Assembly: GCA_943788615.1 (NCBI GenBank)
Contig: CALSQY010000004.1
Span: 496,001 to 560,000 of the forward strand
From: UBA4465 sp002292365
GTDB taxonomy: Bacteria > Bacteroidota > Bacteroidia > Cytophagales > Cyclobacteriaceae
DNA length: 64,000 nt
Reading direction: 5' to 3'
Within the stretch, counting starts at the first letter, position 1. Every line of letters starts with the position of its first letter. The notes under the pieces are model-generated. The model had not been told where the DNA came from. It made no database searches and was given only the letters and a program-made list of their open reading frames with translations. Shown here one piece after another: positions 9,101 through 17,417 of the stretch. The position numbers and the translations under genes were made by a program.

Positions 9101-10264
9101 ATGAAAAAATTATTTAAGTATACCTTCACTTTATTTACATTAGCGGCCTTGCTTTTTTTCTTCTTAGTGGGGAAAATCACAGATAAATCTATGAATAAGG
9201 TTGAGGTTTTGGACAATTATGAGCCTTCTCAGCATGCCAAACAATTACATAGTGACTTAATCATTGCAGATCTCCATGCAGACAATTTATTGTGGGACAG
9301 AGACCTCACCTCAGCGACTGCGCACGGGATGGTCGACCTTCCTAAATTAATCTCAGGAAATTATACCCTTCAAGTATTCGATGCAGTCATAAAATCTCCC
9401 AGAAACCTTAATTATCTTTCTAATTCGGCCGAAACTGATAACCTTACCTTATTAGCAGCTGCCAATAGATGGCCCTTCAAAACTTGGTTCAGTCTCTATG
9501 CTCGTGCCTTGTATCAAAGTGAACTACTTAAAACAGCGGTTCAAAACTCATCACAGCTAGAATTTATTCAAACACAAGATGATTTAAACTATTTCTTAAG
9601 GCTTCGGAAAAATAATAGTTATAAAATCGGAACTATTCTGTCATTAGAAGGCTTGCATGCTCTCGAAGGAGATTTTCAAAATTTAAATGGACTTTATAAT
9701 GCGGGTTTTAGGATCATGGGACTCGTTCATTTTTTTGACAATGAAATAGGCGGTTCTTCAGCCGGTGAATCAAAACAAGGGCTGACAGATTTTGGAAAAC
9801 GCATCATTTATGAAATGGAAAAAAAAGAAATCATCATCGATCTCGCTCATGCCTCACCCAAATTAATAGAAGGGGTCCTTCAGATCGTAAAAAGACCCGT
9901 GATTGTCTCTCATACCGGAGTCAATGGTACCTTTGATAGTCCTCGAAATCTCTCCGATGCCGCTCTGCGATCCATCGCTAAAAATGGGGGTCTGGTAGGT
10001 ATTGGATTCTGGGAAGAGGCCGTAGGCTCTATCCACCCCGCTTCCATCGCTGCCGCCATAAGATATACAAGTGATTTAATCGGTATTAATCATGTCGCGT
10101 TGGGCTCTGATTTTGACGGTGCGATTACCACCAGTTTTGATGCCTCTAACATCATTTTACTGACTGAAGCTCTCATTCAAGAGCGTTTTTCGGACAAAGA
10201 AATTAAAAAAATAATGGGAGGCAATCAAATTGAATTTTTAAAGCATAATTTACCTAAAAAATAA
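9101..10264 (+). CDS. M19 family membrane dipeptidase (renal dipeptidase family)
   Basis: 387 residues with an N-terminal hydrophobic anchor (about residues 8-24). Zinc-site motifs of M19 are present: DLHADNLLW (H59, D61), SLEGLHALEG (bridging Glu), DLAHASP and VSHTGVN (two His) and GSDFDG (Asp). The family hydrolyses dipeptides, classically Cys-Gly and leukotriene D4-type products. It starts 1 base after the SOD-like gene and 6 bases before gamma-glutamyltransferase, the enzyme that would generate Cys-Gly from glutathione, so the pair fits extracytoplasmic breakdown of gamma-glutamyl peptides. Confidence 0.9.
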   Translation: MKKLFKYTFTLFTLAALLFFFLVGKITDKSMNKVEVLDNYEPSQHAKQLHSDLIIADLHADNLLWDRDLTSATAHGMVDLPKLISGNYTLQVFDAVIKSPRNLNYLSNSAETDNLTLLAAANRWPFKTWFSLYARALYQSELLKTAVQNSSQLEFIQTQDDLNYFLRLRKNNSYKIGTILSLEGLHALEGDFQNLNGLYNAGFRIMGLVHFFDNEIGGSSAGESKQGLTDFGKRIIYEMEKKEIIIDLAHASPKLIEGVLQIVKRPVIVSHTGVNGTFDSPRNLSDAALRSIAKNGGLVGIGFWEEAVGSIHPASIAAAIRYTSDLIGINHVALGSDFDGAITTSFDASNIILLTEALIQERFSDKEIKKIMGGNQIEFLKHNLPKK

Positions 10265-10270
10265 AAACAC

Positions 10271-11971
10271 ATGAGAAAAATTATCTTACTTCTATTAATA
10301 GTTGTTAGTTTTTTTAGCTGCTATCAACCGAAAGTAGCCCCCCCTCAAGAAGTTAAAGGTGCTATTGGGGAAAATGCCATGGTGGCTACCACCCATCCCC
10401 TGGCTACTGCTGTTGGATTAGAAATTTTGAAGAAAGGTGGCAATGCCATTGATGCCGCCATTGCCATTCAATTCGCCTTAACGGTAGTCTATCCACAAGC
10501 TGGAAACATTGGTGGGGGTGGATTTGCGGTAATCCGGTTGGCAGATGGGGAAGTATCTACCTTAGATTTTCGAGAAAAGGCTCCTGAATTGTCTAAAAAA
10601 GATATGTATCTCGGTCCAGATGGTGAAGTGGTTCAAACAAATATAAGATTAGGTCATCTCGCCTCAGGCGTTCCAGGATCGGTAGCCGGCATGTGGGAAT
10701 TACATCAAAAACATGGTCACCTCTCTTGGTCCGAATTGATCAATCCAGCCATTAATTTAGCATATAGCGGCCATTTATTAACAGAAGGAATAGCCAATAG
10801 TCTTAATGAAAAACAAAATAATTTTCAAGAAGCCAACCGATACCAGCCCTGGGTCATCAATGATAAAGGCTGGAACAAAGGAGATACTGCTATTCAAAAG
10901 GAATTGGCTTCTACCCTTTCTTTTATCCAAAAACAAGGTCGTGATGGTTTTTATAAGGGTATTGTAGCGGATCAATTGGTAAAAGAAATGATACTCGGCG
11001 GAGGAATTATTTCTGCTAAAGATCTCATTGATTATCAACCGGTCTGGCGAGACCCAATCAAGGGATCTTATAAAGGATACACCATCTATTCAATGGCACC
11101 TCCATCCAGTGGCGGGATCGCACTGATTCAATTACTGAAGGGCTCAGAGCATTTGGGTTTTGAAAAAATGGAGTTCAACGGTGCTGAAATGTTACATTAT
11201 AAAACAGAATTAGAACGGAGGGTTTATGCTGATCGGGCTGTTCATTTGGGTGATCCTGATTACTATGAGGTACCCACAGCTGCCCTCATTGATGATGATT
11301 ACAATAAAACAAGGTTTTCATCCATCAAGAAGAATAAAAAAACAGCCAGTTCAGAAATGAAGGAAGGAGATGTTGCCCCTTATGAGAGCACAGAAACAAC
11401 CCATTTCTCCGTCGTTGATCCTGCAGGTAATGCAGTTGCCTTAACTACTACGCTTAATGGAAGTTATGGTTCATCCGTTATGGTGAAAGGTGCGGGTTTT
11501 TTCTTAAATAACGAAATGGATGATTTTAGTGCCAAGCCAGGAGTTCCCAACATATACGGTCTCATTGGTTCTGAAGCCAACGCCATTGCTCCTGGAAAAA
11601 GAATGCTCAGCAGCATGACACCGACTATCTTGGAAAAAGAAGGTGCCTTATTTTTAGTTACCGGTTCGCCCGGTGGAGCTACCATCATTACTACGGTTTT
11701 TCAAAGTATAATCAATGTAATTGATTTTGATATGGGGCTCCAAGAAGCCATTAATGCCAAAAAAACCCACAGCCAGTGGCTGCCTGACACCCTTTTTATA
11801 GAAAATGGGGGCATCTCCACTGAAGTTCAATTAGATCTAGAAAAAAGGGGGCATGCGATTCGTTTTAAAGAAAGCACAAGTAAAATTAATGCGATACTCG
11901 TCCTCGAAGATGGTAGCCTAGAGGGAGGGGCTGACTACTTACGAAGTGATAGCTATGCCGAAGGATTTTAA
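10271..11971 (+). CDS. ggt: Gamma-glutamyltransferase (glutathione hydrolase) lipoprotein
   Basis: 566 residues, with an N-terminal lipoprotein signal ending FFSC (Cys about 17). It is made as a pro-enzyme; the self-cleavage and nucleophile site is the first Thr of TTHFSVVDPAGN (T376, codon at 11396), followed by the small-subunit landmarks TTTLNGSYGSS, NNEMDDFS, RMLSSMTPT and TGSPGG. It removes the gamma-glutamyl group from glutathione and similar peptides. Last gene of a plus-strand set; its stop codon overlaps, tail to tail, the stop of the OmpA/PD40 gene in a shared TTAA. Confidence 0.93.
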   Translation: MRKIILLLLIVVSFFSCYQPKVAPPQEVKGAIGENAMVATTHPLATAVGLEILKKGGNAIDAAIAIQFALTVVYPQAGNIGGGGFAVIRLADGEVSTLDFREKAPELSKKDMYLGPDGEVVQTNIRLGHLASGVPGSVAGMWELHQKHGHLSWSELINPAINLAYSGHLLTEGIANSLNEKQNNFQEANRYQPWVINDKGWNKGDTAIQKELASTLSFIQKQGRDGFYKGIVADQLVKEMILGGGIISAKDLIDYQPVWRDPIKGSYKGYTIYSMAPPSSGGIALIQLLKGSEHLGFEKMEFNGAEMLHYKTELERRVYADRAVHLGDPDYYEVPTAALIDDDYNKTRFSSIKKNKKTASSEMKEGDVAPYESTETTHFSVVDPAGNAVALTTTLNGSYGSSVMVKGAGFFLNNEMDDFSAKPGVPNIYGLIGSEANAIAPGKRMLSSMTPTILEKEGALFLVTGSPGGATIITTVFQSIINVIDFDMGLQEAINAKKTHSQWLPDTLFIENGGISTEVQLDLEKRGHAIRFKESTSKINAILVLEDGSLEGGADYLRSDSYAEGF

Positions 11972-13506
11972 TTCTCTATTACCAAGAATTCTACTCTACG
12001 ATTGAGGCTTCTATACGCTTCTGATGATTTTTTGGTAAGGGGCTCACTACCACCCAACCCCTTACCGCGCAAGCGATTAGGTAGGATTCCAGCGTGGATG
12101 AGATATTTTTTAACGACCGCTACTCTGTCTTCTGACAAAATCTGATTGAGTGCCCGATTGCCTACATTATCGGTGTGACCTCTTAATTCTATTTTCAGTG
12201 ATGGGTTTGATTTGAGTACATTGACCAAAAGATCTAAAGAACGTGTACTCCCCTCAATCATCTTATCGGTTCCTTTATAAAACAAAACTTCTTTAAGCTT
12301 GATGTTGTTCCCTACAGTGAGTGGTTCTACAAAAACTTTTATGGTATCCTGTTCACTCCATTCAGTTAAAGGCAATAAGAGCGAAGCACTCATAAAACCG
12401 TCTATGTTTATGGACAACTCCAAATCCGAAAATCTCGCTGCTTTCCAAATGTATGGATTTTCAACTCTCAAGCTCAAAGAATCTGTTTTAATATCAAATA
12501 CACCTGCCACCATTTTTTTATTTTCAGCATCAAACACTGAAACAATCTTTTGATTTAATAAGGTCACGGGAAGTTGAGGACGTATCAAGATATCTTTCAC
12601 ATATTTTAAGTCTGAACCAATACGTATACTCCTAATATCTCCATATCCATCACTTTTGGTATTGGAAGTATAGTAGGCCACGGCATCTACATGCGAAAAG
12701 CTAAATGACTTTTCAGCACCAGAAGTATTGATTTTAGATCCTAAATTGATTGGAGCAGACCATTTTTGCCAGGTATCATCCAACCTTTTGGCATAATAAA
12801 TATCAAAACTTCCCCATCCATCTCGTCCATTGGTCGCAAAAAATAGGGTTTCGTTGTCCTGAGCTAAAAAAGGAGTCATTTCTTGAGCTCGCGTATTGAT
12901 GCCATATCCTAAAGTCATTGGAGGGCTCCAATCGCCATTTTCCTGTACATGAGATACGTACAAATCTTCAACTCCCATGGTCACATTGGCCTCCATAGAC
13001 ATTACCATATGCTTACCATCTCGTGAGAAAGCTGCGCTAAAATATGGTGATTTATTTTTGAAATACTTCATCTCAAAACTCCTGGAATTAGCCAGATTCC
13101 CATCAAGCCAATCAGCAATTATTAATTGGGTTTGATAGCCAGCCCCCTGTTCCCTCAAAGAAGCATAGACAAAAGTTTGATTTTGATTTAAGAATCCAAC
13201 CGCGGTATGAATGGATTTTGAATCTAAATCCAAGATTCTATTTAATATCCCCTCAGCTACCCAAATATCTGTTGGCATAAATACTGAGCTCGATTTATAT
13301 CTATTGTGAGTTCTTGAATAAATGAGTAATTCTGGGTTTTTAGATAGTAAAAGGCCACTTTCATCTGCTGGAGAATTGACCTGAGGAACCTGCTCTGAAT
13401 CACCGTAAAAAATGACGGGTTCGTCTTGCGCCATCAAAAATGATGGGTTCAATAAAACAAATAAGAAAAGCAGCTGAATCAAATGCATATTTAAAAACCC
13501 TTTCAT
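11968..13506 (-). CDS. OmpA family protein with PD40 (WD40-like) repeats
   Basis: About 512 residues from the ATG at 13506; a TTG at 13515 overlapping the upstream stop and a second ATG at 13488 are alternatives, the latter giving the cleanest signal peptide ending FLMAQ. The middle contains TolB/PD40-like propeller segments such as FFATNGRDGWGSFDIYYAKR. The C-terminus is an OmpA-like peptidoglycan-binding domain with LRGHTDNVGN and RLRGKGLGGSEP. It is an outer-membrane or periplasmic envelope protein that probably tethers to peptidoglycan. It lies directly downstream of the frameshifted dehydrogenase gene. Confidence 0.87.
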   Translation of the reverse strand: MKGFLNMHLIQLLFLFVLLNPSFLMAQDEPVIFYGDSEQVPQVNSPADESGLLLSKNPELLIYSRTHNRYKSSSVFMPTDIWVAEGILNRILDLDSKSIHTAVGFLNQNQTFVYASLREQGAGYQTQLIIADWLDGNLANSRSFEMKYFKNKSPYFSAAFSRDGKHMVMSMEANVTMGVEDLYVSHVQENGDWSPPMTLGYGINTRAQEMTPFLAQDNETLFFATNGRDGWGSFDIYYAKRLDDTWQKWSAPINLGSKINTSGAEKSFSFSHVDAVAYYTSNTKSDGYGDIRSIRIGSDLKYVKDILIRPQLPVTLLNQKIVSVFDAENKKMVAGVFDIKTDSLSLRVENPYIWKAARFSDLELSINIDGFMSASLLLPLTEWSEQDTIKVFVEPLTVGNNIKLKEVLFYKGTDKMIEGSTRSLDLLVNVLKSNPSLKIELRGHTDNVGNRALNQILSEDRVAVVKKYLIHAGILPNRLRGKGLGGSEPLTKKSSEAYRSLNRRVEFLVIEN

Positions 13507-13511
13507 AATGA

Positions 13512-14436
13512 TCAATAACCCTTCATTCTATTTACCAAAATTTCAGGTAATTTCCCTGCAATCATCCGCTTGTGTGAAGCTATGATTTGAGGCACTGCCT
13601 CATTAATCTTTGTAACTACAGCAATGTGAGGGGTTATCATTATTTGAGGATGGTTCCAAAAAGGACTTTGTTTGGAAAGGGGCTCCTCAGGAAATACATC
13701 TAAAAATGCCCCCGACAATTGCTCATTTTCAATGGCATCTATAATGTCTTCATCAACTTGATGTTGACCTCTGGCCACGTTAATCAAATAAGTCCCTTTA
13801 TTAAGTTTATCAAATAATTTTTTAGATAAAATGCCTCGAGTTGATTCCGTTGCGGGTAACATGACGACCAAAATATTGATTTTACTAAGAAATAGATCCA
13901 GTTCGGCATTGAGGTAACTTACCACATCTGCAATTTTTTTTCTTGATTGACTCAAGCCGAAAACATTGAATCCCAGATTATTAAGCTTTTCAGCTAGGTC
14001 AGCGCCTAAAGCACCCAGGCCCATGATTCCTACATTCATTTCTCGCTCAGGATTAGACTCTTGATCCCAAGTCTTCATTGATTTGTCTATTAAATACTTA
14101 TCAAATTGACGTTGATGATGTAAAATAGCCCCAATACAAAAATTCGACATTGGACCGCTCAAACCTTCACCCACAATTCTTGTAATTGATACCTGTGGGG
14201 GAATGTCAGGATCATTCATGATGTGATCGACCCCCGCACCTAAAGAAGCAATCAATTTTAAATTGGGAAGTTGCTTGAAAAGTCCCGGTCTATGATTCCA
14301 AACCACAGCAGTAGTGATTTTCTCAAGCGCTACCGCATCATCATAACAATAGACCTCCACTTGATCATCATAGAGATTTAAATGCCTTTAACCATGGATT
14401 TAAGTTTTTTGAAACCGAATCAATTAAAATTGCCAT
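13512..14436 (-). pseudogene. 2-hydroxyacid dehydrogenase (GhrA-like) with a +1 frameshift near the N-terminus
   Basis: The long frame (GTG 14360 to 13512, 282 residues) has the D-2-hydroxyacid dehydrogenase hallmarks: ASLGAGVDHI, the Rossmann motif MGLGALGADLAEKL, VARGQHQVDED, DVFPEEPL and TPHIAV. It lacks the first beta-alpha unit. That missing part lies just upstream in another frame: ATG 14436 reads MAILIDSVSKNLNPWLKAF, then hits TGA at 14368-14370. Skipping one base around 14365-14385 joins the frames and gives about 310 residues, the length of E. coli GhrA. So this is a mutated gene, a sequencing insertion, or a +1 recoding site (the stop context is CTA TGA T). Predicted role is NAD(P)H-dependent reduction of glyoxylate or hydroxypyruvate. 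Confidence 0.8.
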
Positions 14437-14678
14437 TCTATAGATGTTTCTACTTCAATAAGTTCAAATATAATTCATGATTTGAAGGTATAACGAGCTA
14501 TATGATATTAATGTCGATAATTTATTCTGGTAACTATGATTAAGTGAGATCGAAAACTACCGGCTCGCTTAAATATATCAACTTCAAAATAAGAAATTAA
14601 GCGTTAATCTTTAATTAATTCTATTAATTTTATGCTCGTTAATAAATTTTTTTAAAATATTCAACAGATAAAATTACT

Positions 14679-15542
14679 ATGTATAAATTTATAACCTATA
14701 GCTTGATGATGCTCTTCATATTCACTGTGCAAGCGCAAATCAATCTACCTGCTGGAAGTTCTGCAGCATCAGTTACGACAACGGTAGGTCTCACTGAGGT
14801 CTCCATATCCTATTTCAGACCCAAGATGAAGGGTAGAAAAATATTTGGTTCTGATGGAAGTGCCTTACTTGAATACGGAAGTTATGTGGCGGACAGGTGC
14901 CAATTCTGGAACCACCCTTACCTTAAGTACTCCAGCCAAAATTGGCGGCGCTGAGGTCCCTGCAGGCACTTACCTCATTATAACGACTCCAGGAGATGAC
15001 CAATTTGATTTCATGCTTTATGGGGATCCTAGCATTGGTTCAAACTTTTCTAAAATGAAATCAGATCATATCTTAGTCAATATGAAAGTGGATAATCTTA
15101 AATCCTCAGACCATGATTGAGACCCTCACTTTTCAAATATCTGACCTATCAGCAGATAATACTCAGGCTAATATTCATTTTCAATGGGCCGACGCCGCAT
15201 GGAAAGTTCCCATACAAGTCAGTTTTGATGAAATCGTTATGGCAGATATTGCTGCTAAAACACAGATTGATTTGTCAAACTATATGGCAGCAGCCTTCCT
15301 ATTATCTTGAGACAGGAAAAGACCTCAATCAGGCCTTGTTATGGGCACAAAGTTTTCTTGCTATTGAAAGTAATCGCAGATACTACTACCTCAATAGATT
15401 AGCTAAAATTCAGGCAGGTTTAGGAATGAAAAAAGAAGCAATCAAAACGACAGAAGAATCTCTTAAAAAGTCGAAAGCAGCGGGCGACAATGCTTACATT
15501 AAAAGTAATGAAGCCTTCATGAAAGAATTGAAAAAGAAATAA
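14679..15542 (+). pseudogene. DUF2911 protein broken by three +1 frameshifts
   Basis: Four overlapping open pieces in successive frames form one protein. Piece 1 (from ATG 14679) has a signal peptide ending VQAQ and the DUF2911 start YFRPKMKGRKIFG. Piece 2 carries MWRTGANSGTT, the family signature, and EVPAGTYLI. Piece 3 carries IETLTFQISDLS. Piece 4 holds a short helical tail LETGKDLNQALLWAQSFL ending at 15542. The shifts fall near 14880-14890, 15105-15118 and about 15285-15297; each is +1, and together they restore the first frame, giving about 285 residues. Function of DUF2911 is unknown to me. Either the gene has decayed or the sequence has single-base insertions here, like the neighbouring dehydrogenase. 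Confidence 0.8.
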
Positions 15543-15562
15543 GGTCAAACTTTAGTATTCAA

Positions 15563-15607
15563 AAAGCAGATTCCGAGCATTCAAGCTTGAAATCTGCTTT
15601 TTTTTTG
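15563..15607. terminator. Bidirectional rho-independent terminator
   Basis: A 10-base stem AAAGCAGATT (15563-15572) pairs perfectly with AATCTGCTTT (15591-15600) around an 18-base loop, followed by a T-run and preceded by an A-run. It lies between the convergent DUF2911 gene and the symporter gene and can serve both. Confidence 0.8.
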
Positions 15608-15618
15608 AATTTTTGCAG

Positions 15619-17322
15619 CTAATTTATAGTCGTCGGTTTTTCTTGAATAAAGCTAAATAGCCAAGCCAACACAACCGTTAAAAGAACCCCAATGGCATTA
15701 TACCATAAATAGCCAATCGAAAAGTAACCGTTCACGTTAATAAAATGACAAGCAATCACTACAGATTCTGCCACTACTGCAGCGGTAAAGACTGCATTTC
15801 CTTGGACACGTTTGATGAAAAATGCGACTAGAAAAATACCTAAAATGGTTCCATAGAAAACAGAGCCAATAATGTTTACGGTCTCTATTAGGTTTTCAGA
15901 ATCACTCGCAACAAAGGCAAATATGATCGCCAAAACACCCCATATAAAAGTGATCCATTTGGATGCCATCAGATAGTTTTTATCCGTATCTTCTCTTTTA
16001 ATAATTCTTTGATAAAGGTCAACCGTACTCGTACTGGCTAAGGAATTGAGCTCAGAAGACGTAGAAGACATAGAAGCAGAGAGAATAACCGCAATCAATA
16101 ATCCAATAAATCCATGCGGTAAATAATTAAGAATAAAGGTTAAAAAGACATAATCTGAATCTTTTGTAACTAATTCGGGGTCTACCTCATTAATTAAATC
16201 TTTTACCTGACTGCGCATGACCTCTTGCCGCGCATCAATACTGATCAAGTCGTCCTTAAATTTGAGCTTTTTTGTGGCATTTCCCTCTTCGATATATGAT
16301 AAAGTACGATTCTTGCGCTCCAAAATCAGGTTATTATAGGAATTTTCAATAGTAATCAGTCGTTCGTTTGCCGAACTTTCTCTGATGACTTCCAACGATT
16401 GATCATTGAAATGTATGGGTGGCGTGTAGAAAATATAAAAAACATAAACCATCACACCTACAAAAAGGATAAAGAACTGCATGGGAATTTTCAAAATGGC
16501 ATTAAACATCAATCCCATACGACTTTCCTTTACATTTTTTCCTCCTAAATACCGCTGAACCTGACTTTGATCTGTGCCAAAATACGATAATTGTAAAACC
16601 AAACCTGCCATCAATCCAGACCAAATGGTATACCTTTTCTGAAAACTAAAATCAAAGTCAATGGCATCTGTTTTATTAAGAATTCCAGCAACATCTAAAG
16701 CATCCCTTAAGCTGATAAAATCAGTTATGTAATAAAGGATATATCCAAAAGCAACGAAAATACCTCCCATGATGACACCCATCTGCTGCTTTTGAGTAAT
16801 ACTCACAGCTTGAGTTCCTCCAGAAACCGTATAGATGATTACCAAAATGCCCGTACCCAAAATAGTAAAGGAAAGATCCCATCCCAATATCGTGGACAAA
16901 ATAATAGAGGGGGCATAAATCGTAATACCAGCAGCCAAGCCTCTTTGAATCAGAAACAAGAAGGCACCTAATAATCTCGTTTTAAGATCAAATCTTCGTT
17001 CAAGGTATTCATAGGCCGTATAAACCTTCAGTTTATAATAAATGGGAATGAAAAATACAGATACAATTATCAGTGCTAACGGCAGTCCAAAATAATTTTG
17101 AACGAAACCCATACCACTTGCATAGGCCTGCCCTGGTGTTGAAATAAAGGTGATTGCACTGGCCTGGGTGGCCATCACCGATAATCCAATCGTCCCCCAT
17201 TTCATCTTATGATCTCCCAGTAAATAGCTCTCTATGTTCTGTTGCCCTCTTGTTTTCCACACACCAAAAGTCACAATAGAAAGCAGGGTAAGCGTCAGTA
17301 CTAAGAAATCAATTTGATTCAT
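15619..17322 (-). CDS. Sodium:solute symporter (SSS) family transporter
   Basis: 567 residues, about 13 hydrophobic segments. The core SSS features are visible: LLGDHKMKWGTIGLSVMAT near the start, the conserved ASAITFISTPGQAY helix, and SASMSSTSSELNSLAS in the sodium-site helix. A charged insertion at roughly residues 300-375 (rich in Glu, Arg, Lys) interrupts the helices. The substrate is unknown; its position 95 bases downstream of a secreted LmbE-type deacetylase suggests a carbohydrate or amino sugar derived from that enzyme. Confidence 0.88.
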   Translation of the reverse strand: MNQIDFLVLTLTLLSIVTFGVWKTRGQQNIESYLLGDHKMKWGTIGLSVMATQASAITFISTPGQAYASGMGFVQNYFGLPLALIIVSVFFIPIYYKLKVYTAYEYLERRFDLKTRLLGAFLFLIQRGLAAGITIYAPSIILSTILGWDLSFTILGTGILVIIYTVSGGTQAVSITQKQQMGVIMGGIFVAFGYILYYITDFISLRDALDVAGILNKTDAIDFDFSFQKRYTIWSGLMAGLVLQLSYFGTDQSQVQRYLGGKNVKESRMGLMFNAILKIPMQFFILFVGVMVYVFYIFYTPPIHFNDQSLEVIRESSANERLITIENSYNNLILERKNRTLSYIEEGNATKKLKFKDDLISIDARQEVMRSQVKDLINEVDPELVTKDSDYVFLTFILNYLPHGFIGLLIAVILSASMSSTSSELNSLASTSTVDLYQRIIKREDTDKNYLMASKWITFIWGVLAIIFAFVASDSENLIETVNIIGSVFYGTILGIFLVAFFIKRVQGNAVFTAAVVAESVVIACHFINVNGYFSIGYLWYNAIGVLLTVVLAWLFSFIQEKPTTIN

Positions 17323-17417
17323 TTAATAATTAGAATTTAAAATGAAGCATGATAAGATATTAGTTAGCATCTGAAAAGTCTTTTTTTTGTTGATATTCAC
17401 TTAGCATAAAAAATATG

